A stretch of 64,000 nt of DNA, taken from contig CAVRUN010000017.1 in assembly GCA_963724435.1 (NCBI GenBank), forward strand, positions 1 through 64,000, read 5' to 3'. Position numbers and translations under genes: made by a program. This document shows positions 53,310 to 61,332 of the stretch, one piece after another. The notes under the pieces were generated by a model. It was not told where the DNA came from. It searched no databases and saw only the letters and a program-made list of their open reading frames with translations. The DNA comes from AP-15 sp963724435 (GTDB lineage: Bacteria > Pseudomonadota > Alphaproteobacteria > ATCC43930 > CGMCC-115725). Positions within the stretch are counted from its first letter, which is position 1. Every line of letters starts with the position of its first letter.

Positions 53310-54122
53310 TCAGGCGAGGGTGATCTCCTCCGTCACTACTTCGAAACCGACCAGTTGGTTGGCGCCAAAAGTCGTGCTGATCGCGACGTCGGCCGCGTCG
53401 CGGCCATGCGCCATCAGGATGCGGCCGATCCGCGGGGTGTTATGCCGGGCATCAAAGGTGTACCAGGCACCGCCGAGGTAGGCCTCAAACCAGGCCGAGA
53501 AGTCCATTGGCGCCGGGTCGGGCGGCACCCCGATATCCCCGAGATAGCCGGTGCAATAACGCGCCGGAATGTTCATGCACCGGCAGAAAGTTATCGCGAG
53601 ATGGGCAAAGTCCCGGCACACCCCAAGCCGTTCATGATGCGCCTGCAACGCGGTACGGGTTGAGCGGGCGTGCTCGTAGCCGAAGCACAAATGGTCGTGG
53701 ACATAGTCACAGATCGCCTGGACCCGCGGCCAGCCCGGGGCGGTCTTGCCGAACAATGACCACGCCAGATCCGATAGCTGGTCGGTCTCGCAATAACGGC
53801 TCGAAAGCAGGAATACCAGGCTGTCATCGGGCAGTTCCTCGACCGGCCATTGCGGCATTTCGGGCGCCACGGCGTCCGGTTCTCCAGTGTCGCTGATCAC
53901 CGCATCAGTCGATAGTCGGGTCTGGCCGCGCGGCGCCACTAGCCGGGCGCAGCGATTGCCAAAGCCGTCTCGGTAATGACGAACCGGCAGATCGGGATCG
54001 GTGGTCATATGGTCGGATACCAGCAGATCCGGCATTCGGCTCGGATGGACATTGAGCATCAGCACCATCGGCGCCGGTTGCAAGCATTCATAAGTCAGCC
54101 GGTAGCCGATTTTGAGATGCAT
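53310..54122 (-). CDS. Transglutaminase-like cysteine protease family protein
   Basis: 270 residues. The N-terminal Bact_transglu_N-type beta domain (MHLKIGYRLTYECLQPAPMV; RHYRDGFGNRCARLVAPRGQ) is followed by the transglutaminase core: VQAICDYVHDHLCFGYEHAR, the catalytic Cys in HERLGVCRDFAHLAITFCRC, and MDFSAWFEAYLGGAWYTFDA, where the position normally held by His before W-x-E is Ser, while a His occurs in ARHNTPRIGRILMAHGRDAA. The Asp of the triad is in TFDARHN. This subfamily often has that variant, so activity is uncertain. No signal peptide is visible. Possible roles are protein or peptide bond hydrolysis in the cytoplasm. It is convergent with the J-protein gene, their stops 6 bases apart. 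Confidence 0.85.
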   Translation of the reverse strand: MHLKIGYRLTYECLQPAPMVLMLNVHPSRMPDLLVSDHMTTDPDLPVRHYRDGFGNRCARLVAPRGQTRLSTDAVISDTGEPDAVAPEMPQWPVEELPDDSLVFLLSSRYCETDQLSDLAWSLFGKTAPGWPRVQAICDYVHDHLCFGYEHARSTRTALQAHHERLGVCRDFAHLAITFCRCMNIPARYCTGYLGDIGVPPDPAPMDFSAWFEAYLGGAWYTFDARHNTPRIGRILMAHGRDAADVAISTTFGANQLVGFEVVTEEITLA

Positions 54123-54315
54123 TCTGATCCCCGCTCAAGATAGGTCGTTGTCGATTTTGCGAACCCGCATGGGCCCGATGATCTCACCAACATCGTCGAT
54201 GCAAAAACCGTCCCAGCCTTTCGGGATCGTCTCGCGCCGGTTTGCTATGCGCTTATTAAAGAAAGAGCGCTCCGAGGACGTTCAACTGTTTAAAAAAGAG
54301 AAAAGCGGCTGATGC

Positions 54316-54354
54316 CCGATATGCCTTGAGCGGAGGCTGCTCAAGGCATATCGG
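54316..54354. other. Perfect 16-bp inverted repeat
   Basis: CCGATATGCCTTGAGC (54316-54331), a 7-base loop, then its exact complement (54339-54354). It lies 54 bases downstream of the acetate-transporter-like gene and 190 bases upstream of the transglutaminase-like gene, both on the minus strand. There is no T-run on either side, so it may be a factor-assisted terminator, an mRNA-stabilising hairpin or an operator. Confidence 0.7.
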
Positions 54355-54407
54355 AGCGGGCTGGTCGGCTCAAATGCACACGAGCCGCTTATTGGCGAGC
54401 CTGCTGC

Positions 54408-55208
54408 TTAGCAGGGCCGCCCGAAGAGATGCATGGCGGGGCGCTTGCGTGAGCTATTCACCAGGGTGGCCATGCCCAGATAGTAGGCGAACACCGCCGA
54501 GGCGACCATAAACCAGCCGCCAATCTCCCCGATGACCACCCAGCCGCCACTGGTAACGCCGGCGAGATTTGGGATACCGGCCAGAACAAAGCCGATGCAG
54601 ATCGCGCCTAACATTCCGACCAACGCCAAGTTTGTGGCGAGTGCCGCCATGCAAAGAGCGAATGAAATGAAGCCAAAGCTCTCCAGCAGGAAACCCCAGA
54701 TCACCAGAGATCCACCGGTTATCGGGAGCGTTCCTCGGGCCATCAGCAGAAACGAGGTGGCAGCCAGGAGTGCAAATGCGCCATAGCAGGTGAATGCGGT
54801 TGCCATCAGCGAACTCGCCCGCCGGTAGCTGAACAGCCCGGCGATGAATTGGGCGACACCGCCAAAGATCAACAAAATCGGGACGAGCGCCATAAGGTGA
54901 CCGGGGGCCGGAATTAAGCCGACTTGCACCGGCGCTGGCCCGGTCACTGAATGCACTGCGTTTGCCGCGGCAACAACATCGCCGAACGGATGCCCGAAAG
55001 CGCCGCCAATCACCGTGCCTGCGATCCAGGTGCCGGTAGCAAAGGCCCAAAGGCCCAACGGCGACGGATCGCCGATACTTGCCATTGCCTGTTCTTCGAG
55101 CGCCAGTACTTCATCATCCGGCATGCGCGTAATCACCGGACCTGCCGTGGTCCACGTGGCCCGTTCCTGCCGCTCGCGGATCCTCTCCATTGTTGGCACA
55201 TCGACCAT
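54408..55208 (-). CDS. GPR1/FUN34/YaaH (acetate uptake) family protein
   Basis: 266 residues from the ATG at 55208, which follows AAGGAG at 8 bases. A soluble N-terminal part of about 50 residues (VPTMERIRERQERATWTTAG) precedes the membrane part, which starts with the family motif in variant form: GDPSPLGLWAFATGTWIAGT for the usual NPxPLGL. Six helices follow, for example LMALVPILLIFGGVAQFIAG (with the family's GGxxQ), ASSLMATAFTCYGAFALLAA and GWFMVASAVFAYYLGMATLV. The family takes up acetate or succinate with protons (SatP/YaaH) or exports ammonium in yeast. The change of Asn to Asp in the motif may alter function. The gene is alone, with an inverted repeat after it. Confidence 0.8.
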   Translation of the reverse strand: MVDVPTMERIRERQERATWTTAGPVITRMPDDEVLALEEQAMASIGDPSPLGLWAFATGTWIAGTVIGGAFGHPFGDVVAAANAVHSVTGPAPVQVGLIPAPGHLMALVPILLIFGGVAQFIAGLFSYRRASSLMATAFTCYGAFALLAATSFLLMARGTLPITGGSLVIWGFLLESFGFISFALCMAALATNLALVGMLGAICIGFVLAGIPNLAGVTSGGWVVIGEIGGWFMVASAVFAYYLGMATLVNSSRKRPAMHLFGRPC

Positions 55209-55556
55209 CTGTCTCACTCCTTCGCGGTTGCACTCGCTAGCGCCAAGGCAGAACTGATCCTGCGGTCCTGTCCAAGACGAGATCGCGATCAGTTCTGCGC
55301 CGCAGCGCACGAATGGGTTGGTTAAGTCCACGACGGATTCGCTCCGGAGAGCTCCTAAGGCCGGCTTCACCAACCGTTACCCTGGTTAACTCAGTAAATC
55401 TGGCCGAGTTCCGGTTTTGATCTACAGGTAACGCTAGGGCGACACTGTGCGCCGGCAAGTTGTGCCAATTCCGCAGCGCGATCATCCGACGCGACCATGC
55501 GCAACCATGCAGGTTATGCCTCGGCGGCATAACCCGCGAAAATAAAATTTTCGAAG
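55209..55556. other. Intergenic region, no gene recognised
   Basis: About 350 bases upstream of the YaaH-family gene and downstream of the ClpP-like gene. No gene or RNA is recognised. Confidence 0.45.
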
Positions 55557-56156
55557 CTAAATCAGGCCAGCAATCAAGCCGCGGCTCAATGCTTCTTCCG
55601 CCGAAAGATACCAGCCACCGTAGGCGCGGCGGGCGACCTCCTCGGCATCGACGTCAGAGCCCTCGATCAATTCGGCGAAGCCGCGCTCTTCGAGGCGCAA
55701 CCCATGGTCTATATCTGCGATCATTTCCTCGAGCACGCGCCGGCAACTGCCCAATGGCCCTTCGAGATGCAAATCCTTTGTCATCCGGCGCCCATGGATC
55801 AGCAAGGCGGCGTCGCTGGTCAGCCAGCGCCGGTCTTTCGGAAACGCCGCCATGATGGTTACTCCGGCCGAGGCGACGAGCGTCTTGCCGAGAAACCACA
55901 TATCGCGGCCGTGCTGCTGACGCAGCAGCCGTACTTCCTCGGCGAGACGGCGGCCGATCTCGGCATCGCCGCCATCCGTGAATAGCTCGACAAGGATCGC
56001 GCCCTCGACCTCCAATACCGGGAGCAGCTGATCAAAAAAGCTCGCGACCATTGGGTGGCTGACCGATCCCGACAACCTGACCGTGGCATGCGCGAGCCGC
56101 GCGCGGATCTCCTCAGGTATGCTCGGGGGCGTGGATGCCTCGGGCGGCCCACTCAT
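55557..56156 (-). CDS. ClpP-fold serine protease-like protein
   Basis: 199 residues with the ClpP/crotonase-like fold: ARATVRLSG-type strand AHATVRLSGSVSHPMVASFF, ILVELFTDGGDAEIGRRLAE (in place of the ClpP SPGG loop), WFLGKTLVASAGVTIMAAFP with the nucleophile Ser in ASAG (ClpP has MAASMG), and ALLIHGRRMTKDLHLEGPLG with the His. Those two residues are in the family spacing. The handle helix region follows (LEEMIADIDHGLRLEERGFA) and YLSAEEALSRGLIAGLI is the usual ClpP end. This fits the SDH/ClpP-like group without an ATPase partner nearby. The ATG at 56156 overlaps the stop of the upstream small gene as ATGA, so the two are translated together. Confidence 0.8.
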   Translation of the reverse strand: MSGPPEASTPPSIPEEIRARLAHATVRLSGSVSHPMVASFFDQLLPVLEVEGAILVELFTDGGDAEIGRRLAEEVRLLRQQHGRDMWFLGKTLVASAGVTIMAAFPKDRRWLTSDAALLIHGRRMTKDLHLEGPLGSCRRVLEEMIADIDHGLRLEERGFAELIEGSDVDAEEVARRAYGGWYLSAEEALSRGLIAGLI

Positions 56157-56491
56157 GTCCGGGTGTGTTTCTTTGAGCGGTGGGGGCGTGGCGAGGAGCT
56201 GTCGGCGGCGCTGAGACGATTGCGGTTGGCGCGCATCTTCCGCCGATAGAGAGCTACCGTGCGCGATGGGATCTGTGCGGCATTGCCGTTTAAGACGGCC
56301 GCCGCGGCCGCCGACTGGACCTCCATGGCAGCGGTCATCTTCTCCGACACCATACGGTTCATTTCGGTCGTTGCCGCCGGGCCGCCTAGCGCGAGCTTGG
56401 CTAGTCGCAAAGCGATCACCTGCTGCGCTTCGAGCCCCGCTTGCCAGAGATCGAAGGGCAGACGCGACCAGGGACCTAATTTATTAGACAA
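56153..56491 (-). CDS. Small helical protein coupled to the ClpP-like gene
   Basis: 112 residues from a TTG at 56491 with a purine-rich AAAGGGGTGGGG tract upstream. The N-terminal half is amphipathic helix (GPWSRLPFDLWQAGLEAQQV; VSEKMTAAMEVQSAAAAAVL) and recalls phasin-like or polyhydroxyalkanoate-granule-associated proteins, though no firm match is seen. The C-terminal tail is very basic (VALYRRKMRANRNRLSAADS ... HRSKKHTRT). Its stop overlaps the start of the ClpP-like gene by four bases, so expression of both is coupled and the small protein may be a substrate, adaptor or partner of the protease (inference). A longer upstream frame exists but overlaps the divergent EcsC gene and lacks coding character. 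Confidence 0.6.
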   Translation of the reverse strand: MSNKLGPWSRLPFDLWQAGLEAQQVIALRLAKLALGGPAATTEMNRMVSEKMTAAMEVQSAAAAAVLNGNAAQIPSRTVALYRRKMRANRNRLSAADSSSPRPHRSKKHTRT

Positions 56492-56709
56492 ACCCCACCC
56501 CTTTCCAATCAACCACTCGGACTTAATTGGTCGTGTTAGCTGTGATCCCAAGCAAACAAACCGGCACTGCAATGGTTGCGCTCTTTTCAGAGACCCAAAT
56601 TGCTTTCCGCGCACGCTTCGTGCCAGGTCGCCTAGTAGCGGGGACGGATACCTGCAGCGTCGCGGCCGAATGTCTTGTGCGGCGAAGCGAGCGCGGCCAG
56701 CTAAGGCGC

Positions 56710-57564
56710 ATGAATTTCTCAGATTCGGATCGGGAAGTATTGGCTGCAGCGATGCGGCGCCTGGAAGCGCTGGGGTTCGCGGGGAGGATAACCACGATCT
56801 TCGGCCGCCCGGCGGAACTGGCAGCGCGGGCATTGCCCGGGGTCGCAACGGGCCTTGTTGCCAAAGCGGCGCAGACCGCCCTGACCCGGGCGCTCGACAT
56901 CGCGTTGTTGAGCCTGCGTGGCCGCCGTGTTCGCGGCGGTCGGGTGGTGCATTCCGCGCTCGCTTCGGCCTCGGGCGCGATTGGGGGCGCCTTCGGGCTT
57001 GCCGCAATCACGATCGAGTTGCCGGTCTCGACCGCGATCATGCTGCGGGCGATTGCGGCGATTGCCCAAAAGGAAGGCGAAGACCTCAGCGATCCCGCCA
57101 CCGGGCTCGCCTGTCTCGAAGTCTTTGGCTTAGGCCACACCGGATCCACAAGCGCCGAGGCGACCGAGGGTGGCTATTTCGCGGTTCGCGCCTTGCTCGC
57201 CCGCGGCTTGGCTCAGGCGGCCGATACGGTGATCAACAAGGGGTCCTTGCACGGCGGCTCGGCCTTGGCGGTACGCGCCTTATCGCCGGTCGTCAACCGC
57301 TTTGGCGCGATCGTCTCGCAGAAACTTGCGGCACAGGCGGTGGCCGTGGTCGGCGCAGTCGGCGGCGCCGCAATCAATCTTGCCTTTATCGAGCATTTTC
57401 AGGAGCTGGCCCGTGGCCATTTTGCCGTCCGCCGCCTTGAGCGCGTCTATGGCGCCGAAGCGGTGCGTGCTGAATACGAGCGGCTCAGAAATGCCAATTC
57501 CCCGGGAGCCCTTGCAGATAGCGAGCCCTTGCAGATAGCAGCCATCCCAAAAGGCACGTGCTGA
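56710..57564 (+). CDS. EcsC-family protein
   Basis: 284 residues. The EcsC pattern is recognisable: DREVLAAAMRRLEALGFAGR, LALTRALDIALLSLRG, the glycine-rich hydrophobic stretch ASASGAIGGAFGLAAITIEL, PVSTAIMLRAIAAIAQKEGE and the C-terminal QKLAAQAVAVVGAVGGAAIN, LAFIEHFQELARGHFAVRRL. The function of the family is unknown; it is named after a gene next to an ABC transporter in Bacillus. The protein is probably membrane-associated through the two Gly/Ala-rich hydrophobic stretches. The ATG at 56710 follows CTAAGGCGC. It is divergent from the small helical protein and starts a run of plus-strand genes (EcsC, MFS, AI-2E, RMD1) up to 61101. Confidence 0.8.
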   Translation: MNFSDSDREVLAAAMRRLEALGFAGRITTIFGRPAELAARALPGVATGLVAKAAQTALTRALDIALLSLRGRRVRGGRVVHSALASASGAIGGAFGLAAITIELPVSTAIMLRAIAAIAQKEGEDLSDPATGLACLEVFGLGHTGSTSAEATEGGYFAVRALLARGLAQAADTVINKGSLHGGSALAVRALSPVVNRFGAIVSQKLAAQAVAVVGAVGGAAINLAFIEHFQELARGHFAVRRLERVYGAEAVRAEYERLRNANSPGALADSEPLQIAAIPKGTC

Positions 57565-57656
57565 AATTCGCGGCAGTCGGTTGCCGCAAGACAAGGCACA
57601 CTTTACATCTGTCGCCACGATCCAGTTTGGCTGATTACGACGGCAGAGGCGCGCGC

Positions 57657-58907
57657 ATGGCGACAGAGGCGGCGGCGATTGGACATCTCGGGAAGAGCAG
57701 CGAATTTCGCGCGGTGGGCTTGGTGTCGTCGGCGCATTTCGTCGGCCACTTTCATATGCTGGTGGTGCCGCCGCTATTCTCCCTGCTGACGGTGCGCTGG
57801 GGCGTCAACTTCATCCAACTTGGTTTGGCGCTGACCGTCTACGCCCTCGTTTCAGTCGCCGCACAATTGCCGATGGGCTACATGGCCGACCGCTTTGGCT
57901 CGCGCAAATTGCTGATCGGCGCATTATTCCTGGGCGGGGTATCGCTCGCTTCGATCGGTATCGTCGACCGCTATTCCTGGTTCCTGGTCGCTGCAGGATT
58001 GTCGGGTATCGCCAACGCGGTTTATCACCCGGCCGACTACGCCATCCTTTCGGCGCGGGTGACGCCCTCGCGGATCGGGCGCGCCTTTTCGGTCCACACC
58101 TTTGCCGGCATGCTCGGCAATGCGCTGGCGCCCTTGACGATGCTGGCGCTGGTGCCGCGGGTCGGCATACCCGGCGCCTTGATCATGGCGGGTCTGGTGG
58201 GCCCACTAGTGGCGCTGCCGCTGATCGGCACAACCGCGATTGAGGGCAAGAGCGTGGCGGACCAAAAGATTTTGGGCCGGCGCGGCGAGACGAAACCGGG
58301 CCGCGCCGGCAGCGTTTTCACACCGGCGATCATCGGCATGATGGTGTTTTTTATCATGCTGAGCCTGTCGACCAGCGGGTTGACCAATTTTTCGGTGCCG
58401 GCCTTGATGCGCGGCTACGGCTTGCCTTTCGCGACCGCCAATCTCGCGTTGACCGCTTACTTGACAGCAACAGCTTTTGGCGTGCTGAGCGGCGGGTTTG
58501 TCGCCGATATGACGCGCCGGCACGGCGAGGTCGCCGCAATCGGCTTTACCATCAACGCGATCTTGATCTTGCAGATCGCCCTCTTCGGCCTCGGCCCCGC
58601 CTTATTAGTGACCGTCATGGCATTTGCCGGGTTTCTATCAGGGCTGATCCAGCCGTCGCGTGACATGCTGGTGCGCGCCGCGGCCCCGGCCGGTGCGATC
58701 GGGCGTGCCTTTGGCGTGGTCACGATCGGTTTCAGCATCGGCGGCACGATCGGCCCGATGCTGTTCGGCTGGCTGCTCGATCGCGGTGCCGCGCATTGGA
58801 TTTTCGGCGTCAGCGTCGTCTTTATGCTATTGACCGTCGTGGTGGCGTTGATCGGTGACCGGCAGATGGCCGGACGGCGCGTCGCGATGGCTCAATCGAC
58901 CGGATAG
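57657..58907 (+). CDS. MFS transporter
   Basis: 416 residues with twelve predicted membrane helices. The first half has VGLVSSAHFVGHFHMLVVPP, the loop 2-3 motif GYMADRFGSRKLLIGALFLG (GxxxDRxGRR type), NAVYHPADYAILSARVTPSR (a typical 4-5 region) and AFSVHTFAGMLGNALAPLTM; the second half has TPAIIGMMVFFIMLSLSTSG and GVLSGGFVADMTRRHGEVAA, FGVVTIGFSIGGTIGPMLFG. The HPADYAILSARV segment is seen in a group of MFS proteins of environmental Proteobacteria, often annotated as uncharacterised or fosmidomycin-resistance-like. The substrate is unknown. The ATG at 57657 has no strong ribosome site. A longer frame begins at 57558 inside the EcsC gene. Confidence 0.85.
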   Translation: MATEAAAIGHLGKSSEFRAVGLVSSAHFVGHFHMLVVPPLFSLLTVRWGVNFIQLGLALTVYALVSVAAQLPMGYMADRFGSRKLLIGALFLGGVSLASIGIVDRYSWFLVAAGLSGIANAVYHPADYAILSARVTPSRIGRAFSVHTFAGMLGNALAPLTMLALVPRVGIPGALIMAGLVGPLVALPLIGTTAIEGKSVADQKILGRRGETKPGRAGSVFTPAIIGMMVFFIMLSLSTSGLTNFSVPALMRGYGLPFATANLALTAYLTATAFGVLSGGFVADMTRRHGEVAAIGFTINAILILQIALFGLGPALLVTVMAFAGFLSGLIQPSRDMLVRAAAPAGAIGRAFGVVTIGFSIGGTIGPMLFGWLLDRGAAHWIFGVSVVFMLLTVVVALIGDRQMAGRRVAMAQSTG

Positions 58908-58940
58908 GCCCAACCCTATGTTCGTCGTCGGCGAACCCTG

Positions 58941-60110
58941 ATGCGCCGCGAGAGACCGTTCTCGCAAAGCCTCAGCCAAATTCAGGGGTCGCGGCCGGCG
59001 ACACTGCCGCCGCCAAGCTCGGACATTAGCGGGCTGCCGCCGTCTCCGGCTGGGCAGCGTGACTTGGTTCGGACAGTCCTCGCGATCCTGTTTATCGGCG
59101 GACTGATCGGGACCTCATTCTGGGTCCTCTGGCCGTTCTTGCCGGCCACCATCTGGGCAACGACCCTCGTGGTGGCGACTTGGCCGTTGATGCTGAAGGT
59201 TCAGCACTACCTGTGGAACAGCCGCGCCCTTGCGGTCACCGTAATGACCCTGGCGTTGCTGATCGTCTTTGTCGCGCCGTTCGGGCTGGCGGTCTCGACC
59301 ATCATCCAAAATTTCGACGCCATCATGGGCTGGGGCCATGCGATCGTCACGTTCAGACTGCCGCCGCCACCCGCCTGGCTGCACCAAATTCCGCTGTTCA
59401 GCAACCAGCTTGTGCTGCTGTGGGGGAAGCTCGAGGCGAGCGGCATCAACGATTTGGCGGCAAAAGCGGCGCCCTATGCCGGCAATGCCGCAGGATGGTT
59501 TGTCGCCGCCCTCAGCGGTTTCGGGACAACACTGATCCAGCTGCTGTTGACACTGATCATCGCCGCGATCTTGTACGCTGGCGGCGATCGGGCCGAGGTG
59601 ATCGTAGAGCGCTTTGGCCATCGGCTTGCCGGCGCGCGCGGACGCGAGTCGGTGCGCCTCGCTGGCCGTTCGATCCGCAGCGTGGCGCTCGGCGTTGTCG
59701 TTACCGCTTTGGTCCAGGCGATTATGACAGGCGCCGGGCTGGGCGTGGCCGGCGTGCCGCTCCCGGGCGTTCTGACCGCCGTCACCTTTATGCTGTGCAT
59801 TGCCCAGATCGGCCCCGGTCTGGTGCTGATACCGGCCATCGTCTGGCTGTATTGGAGCGGCAGCGCCGGTTGGGGCACGTTTTTGCTGGTGTGGTCGCTA
59901 GCCGTTCTCAGCATCGACAACATCGTGCGCCCGCTGTTGATGCGAAAGGGCGTGCATCTGCCATTGGTGCTGCTGCTGGCCGGGGTGATCGGTGGGCTGA
60001 TTGCGTTCGGTCTGGTCGGTATCTTTCTGGGCCCGGTGGTGCTTGCGGTCGCCTATACCCTGCTGCAGGCTTGGCTCGAAGAGGACCCCAACCCGGACGG
60101 CGCTCGCTAA
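58941..60110 (+). CDS. AI-2E (YdiK/PerM) family transporter
   Basis: 389 residues. A soluble N-terminal tail rich in Pro and Ser is followed by eight or so helices of the AI-2E transporter superfamily: VRTVLAILFIGGLIGTSFWV, LWPFLPATIWATTLVVATWP (family WPxxxxLxWA-like motif), LAVTVMTLALLIVFVAPFGL, then the long amphipathic region, LSGFGTTLIQLLLTLIIAAI, RSIRSVALGVVVTALVQAIM, GAGLGVAGVPLPGVLTAVTF, LCIAQIGPGLVLIPAIVWLY and IDNIVRPLLMRKGVHLPLVL, the strongest family signature. Members export small molecules or ions; the substrate here is open. It starts 33 bases after the MFS gene, so co-transcription is likely. Confidence 0.87.
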   Translation: MRRERPFSQSLSQIQGSRPATLPPPSSDISGLPPSPAGQRDLVRTVLAILFIGGLIGTSFWVLWPFLPATIWATTLVVATWPLMLKVQHYLWNSRALAVTVMTLALLIVFVAPFGLAVSTIIQNFDAIMGWGHAIVTFRLPPPPAWLHQIPLFSNQLVLLWGKLEASGINDLAAKAAPYAGNAAGWFVAALSGFGTTLIQLLLTLIIAAILYAGGDRAEVIVERFGHRLAGARGRESVRLAGRSIRSVALGVVVTALVQAIMTGAGLGVAGVPLPGVLTAVTFMLCIAQIGPGLVLIPAIVWLYWSGSAGWGTFLLVWSLAVLSIDNIVRPLLMRKGVHLPLVLLLAGVIGGLIAFGLVGIFLGPVVLAVAYTLLQAWLEEDPNPDGAR

Positions 60111-60240
60111 CCCGCTTGCTCGAAGTCGTGGCCGTTGACAGTCGCGACAGCTGGCGCGACGTTGCTGGCACGGTTGCGATTTCCCATTCGGTTGCACAGA
60201 TCAGCAGAACCATTTGCTGCGACGATCCTTGGGAACCGCG

Positions 60241-61101
60241 ATGAATATGGGCGAGCGGGCGGCGGCGCCGTCGATTGCCGCCGAGGCACACAGCTCGCGT
60301 CAGCCTGCGGCGACCGATATCGGGCCCGATACGGTTCCCGTGCGGGCACTGCTGCTGGGCGATCGGATCGACACGCGGCTCGAACGGAGCAGCTCGTTTG
60401 GGGTGGCGCCACTAACGATAAATCTACCCGGCGGCGGCATCGCTGTGTTGTTTCGATATGGCGCAGTCGTGCTGTTTGGCGCAAGCAACGCTGCCGGGGA
60501 CGAATTCATCAAAGGGCTCACCTCCTCGGTTGTCGGCGCCTTCCCAACGCCGGAACAGGACGAGGTGCGCCTTGTCGTCCGGCCTGAGAGCGATCAGCAT
60601 GTCGACGCTACCGGCAACATCATCGTCCGCGACCGATCGATCGAGCGATTGCAGCTGGTGGCCGACATCCTCGCCAAGAGCCTAGTCTTGTCGCATTACG
60701 AAATGCGGATCGCCGAGTTGTTCGACCATATCGAACCGTTGGCGATAACTTTGCGCGAAAAGGGGCGCGCCGGCGCCGCCGGTAAGGAACTCCTGCGTCA
60801 GATCGGCGACGTGCTGCTGATCCAGCAACAGACGGTCGGACGCGTCGGGACCTCGGAGACCCCCGAGCTGTTGTGGGAGCATCCCGAGCTCGACAGGTTT
60901 TACATGCGCCTCGCCGACGAATACGAATTGCGCGATCGCGATCGCGCGCTCGACCGAAAACTCGACATCGTGTCGAACACAGTCGAGACCCTGCTCGGTC
61001 TGGTGCAAACCCGCAGCAGCATGCGGGTCGAATGGTATATCGTCCTGCTGATCGTCGCCGAGTTGCTGCTCAGCCTCTACCCGTATGTGCTGCGGCGATA
61101 G
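60241..61101 (+). CDS. RMD1/YagE-family protein
   Basis: 286 residues. The RMD1/DUF155 pattern is present: VRALLLGDRIDTRLERSSSF, GIAVLFRYGAVVLFGASNAA, DEVRLVVRPESDQHVDATGN and the late LWEHPELDRFYMRLADEYEL, RDRDRALDRKLDIVSNTVET, LLGLVQTRSSMRVEWYIVLL, ending in a C-terminal membrane helix (IVLLIVAELLLSLYPYVL). In yeast, members are mitochondrial or vacuolar; the bacterial role is unknown. The ATG at 60241 is preferred to the upstream frame start at 60214. It is the last of the plus-strand run and is convergent with the small membrane gene at 61112. Confidence 0.85.
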   Translation: MNMGERAAAPSIAAEAHSSRQPAATDIGPDTVPVRALLLGDRIDTRLERSSSFGVAPLTINLPGGGIAVLFRYGAVVLFGASNAAGDEFIKGLTSSVVGAFPTPEQDEVRLVVRPESDQHVDATGNIIVRDRSIERLQLVADILAKSLVLSHYEMRIAELFDHIEPLAITLREKGRAGAAGKELLRQIGDVLLIQQQTVGRVGTSETPELLWEHPELDRFYMRLADEYELRDRDRALDRKLDIVSNTVETLLGLVQTRSSMRVEWYIVLLIVAELLLSLYPYVLRR

Positions 61102-61111
61102 GGACGCAGGA

Positions 61112-61258
61112 TCAGCCGACCAGAAACGAGACCGGGATCATGACGGCTGCGGCCTTTAGCGGCCATGTCCAGCCCTCAGCATAGACCAAACTCATCAGCG
61201 CCAGAATACAAACCATCAAAACGGCGTGCTGCGGGCGAATTTTCATCAGGTAGCGCAT
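61112..61258 (-). CDS. 48-residue membrane protein
   Basis: A short, clean frame from the ATG at 61258 to the TGA at 61112-61114. The sequence begins MRYLMKIRPQHAVLMVCILA and has a hydrophobic helix (AVLMVCILALMSLVYA) and a second shorter one (AAAVMIPVSFLVG) around GWTWPLK. It starts 74 bases after the stop of the creatininase-family gene on the same strand and may belong to its operon. Positive charges before the first helix suggest the N-terminus faces the cytoplasm. The family is unknown. Evidence for translation is only its composition and position. Confidence 0.5.
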   Translation of the reverse strand: MRYLMKIRPQHAVLMVCILALMSLVYAEGWTWPLKAAAVMIPVSFLVG

Positions 61259-61332
61259 GGGCACAGTTTAGCACGCAGCCGCTTAATGTTCCCAGCTCCC
61301 GCGCCGGCTCGGTTTGGAACAGATGTCGCAGT

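Noticed and set aside
54316..54354. Intrinsic terminator call for the 16-bp hairpin
   Set aside because: No T-run on either strand. Kept only as an inverted repeat of unknown role.
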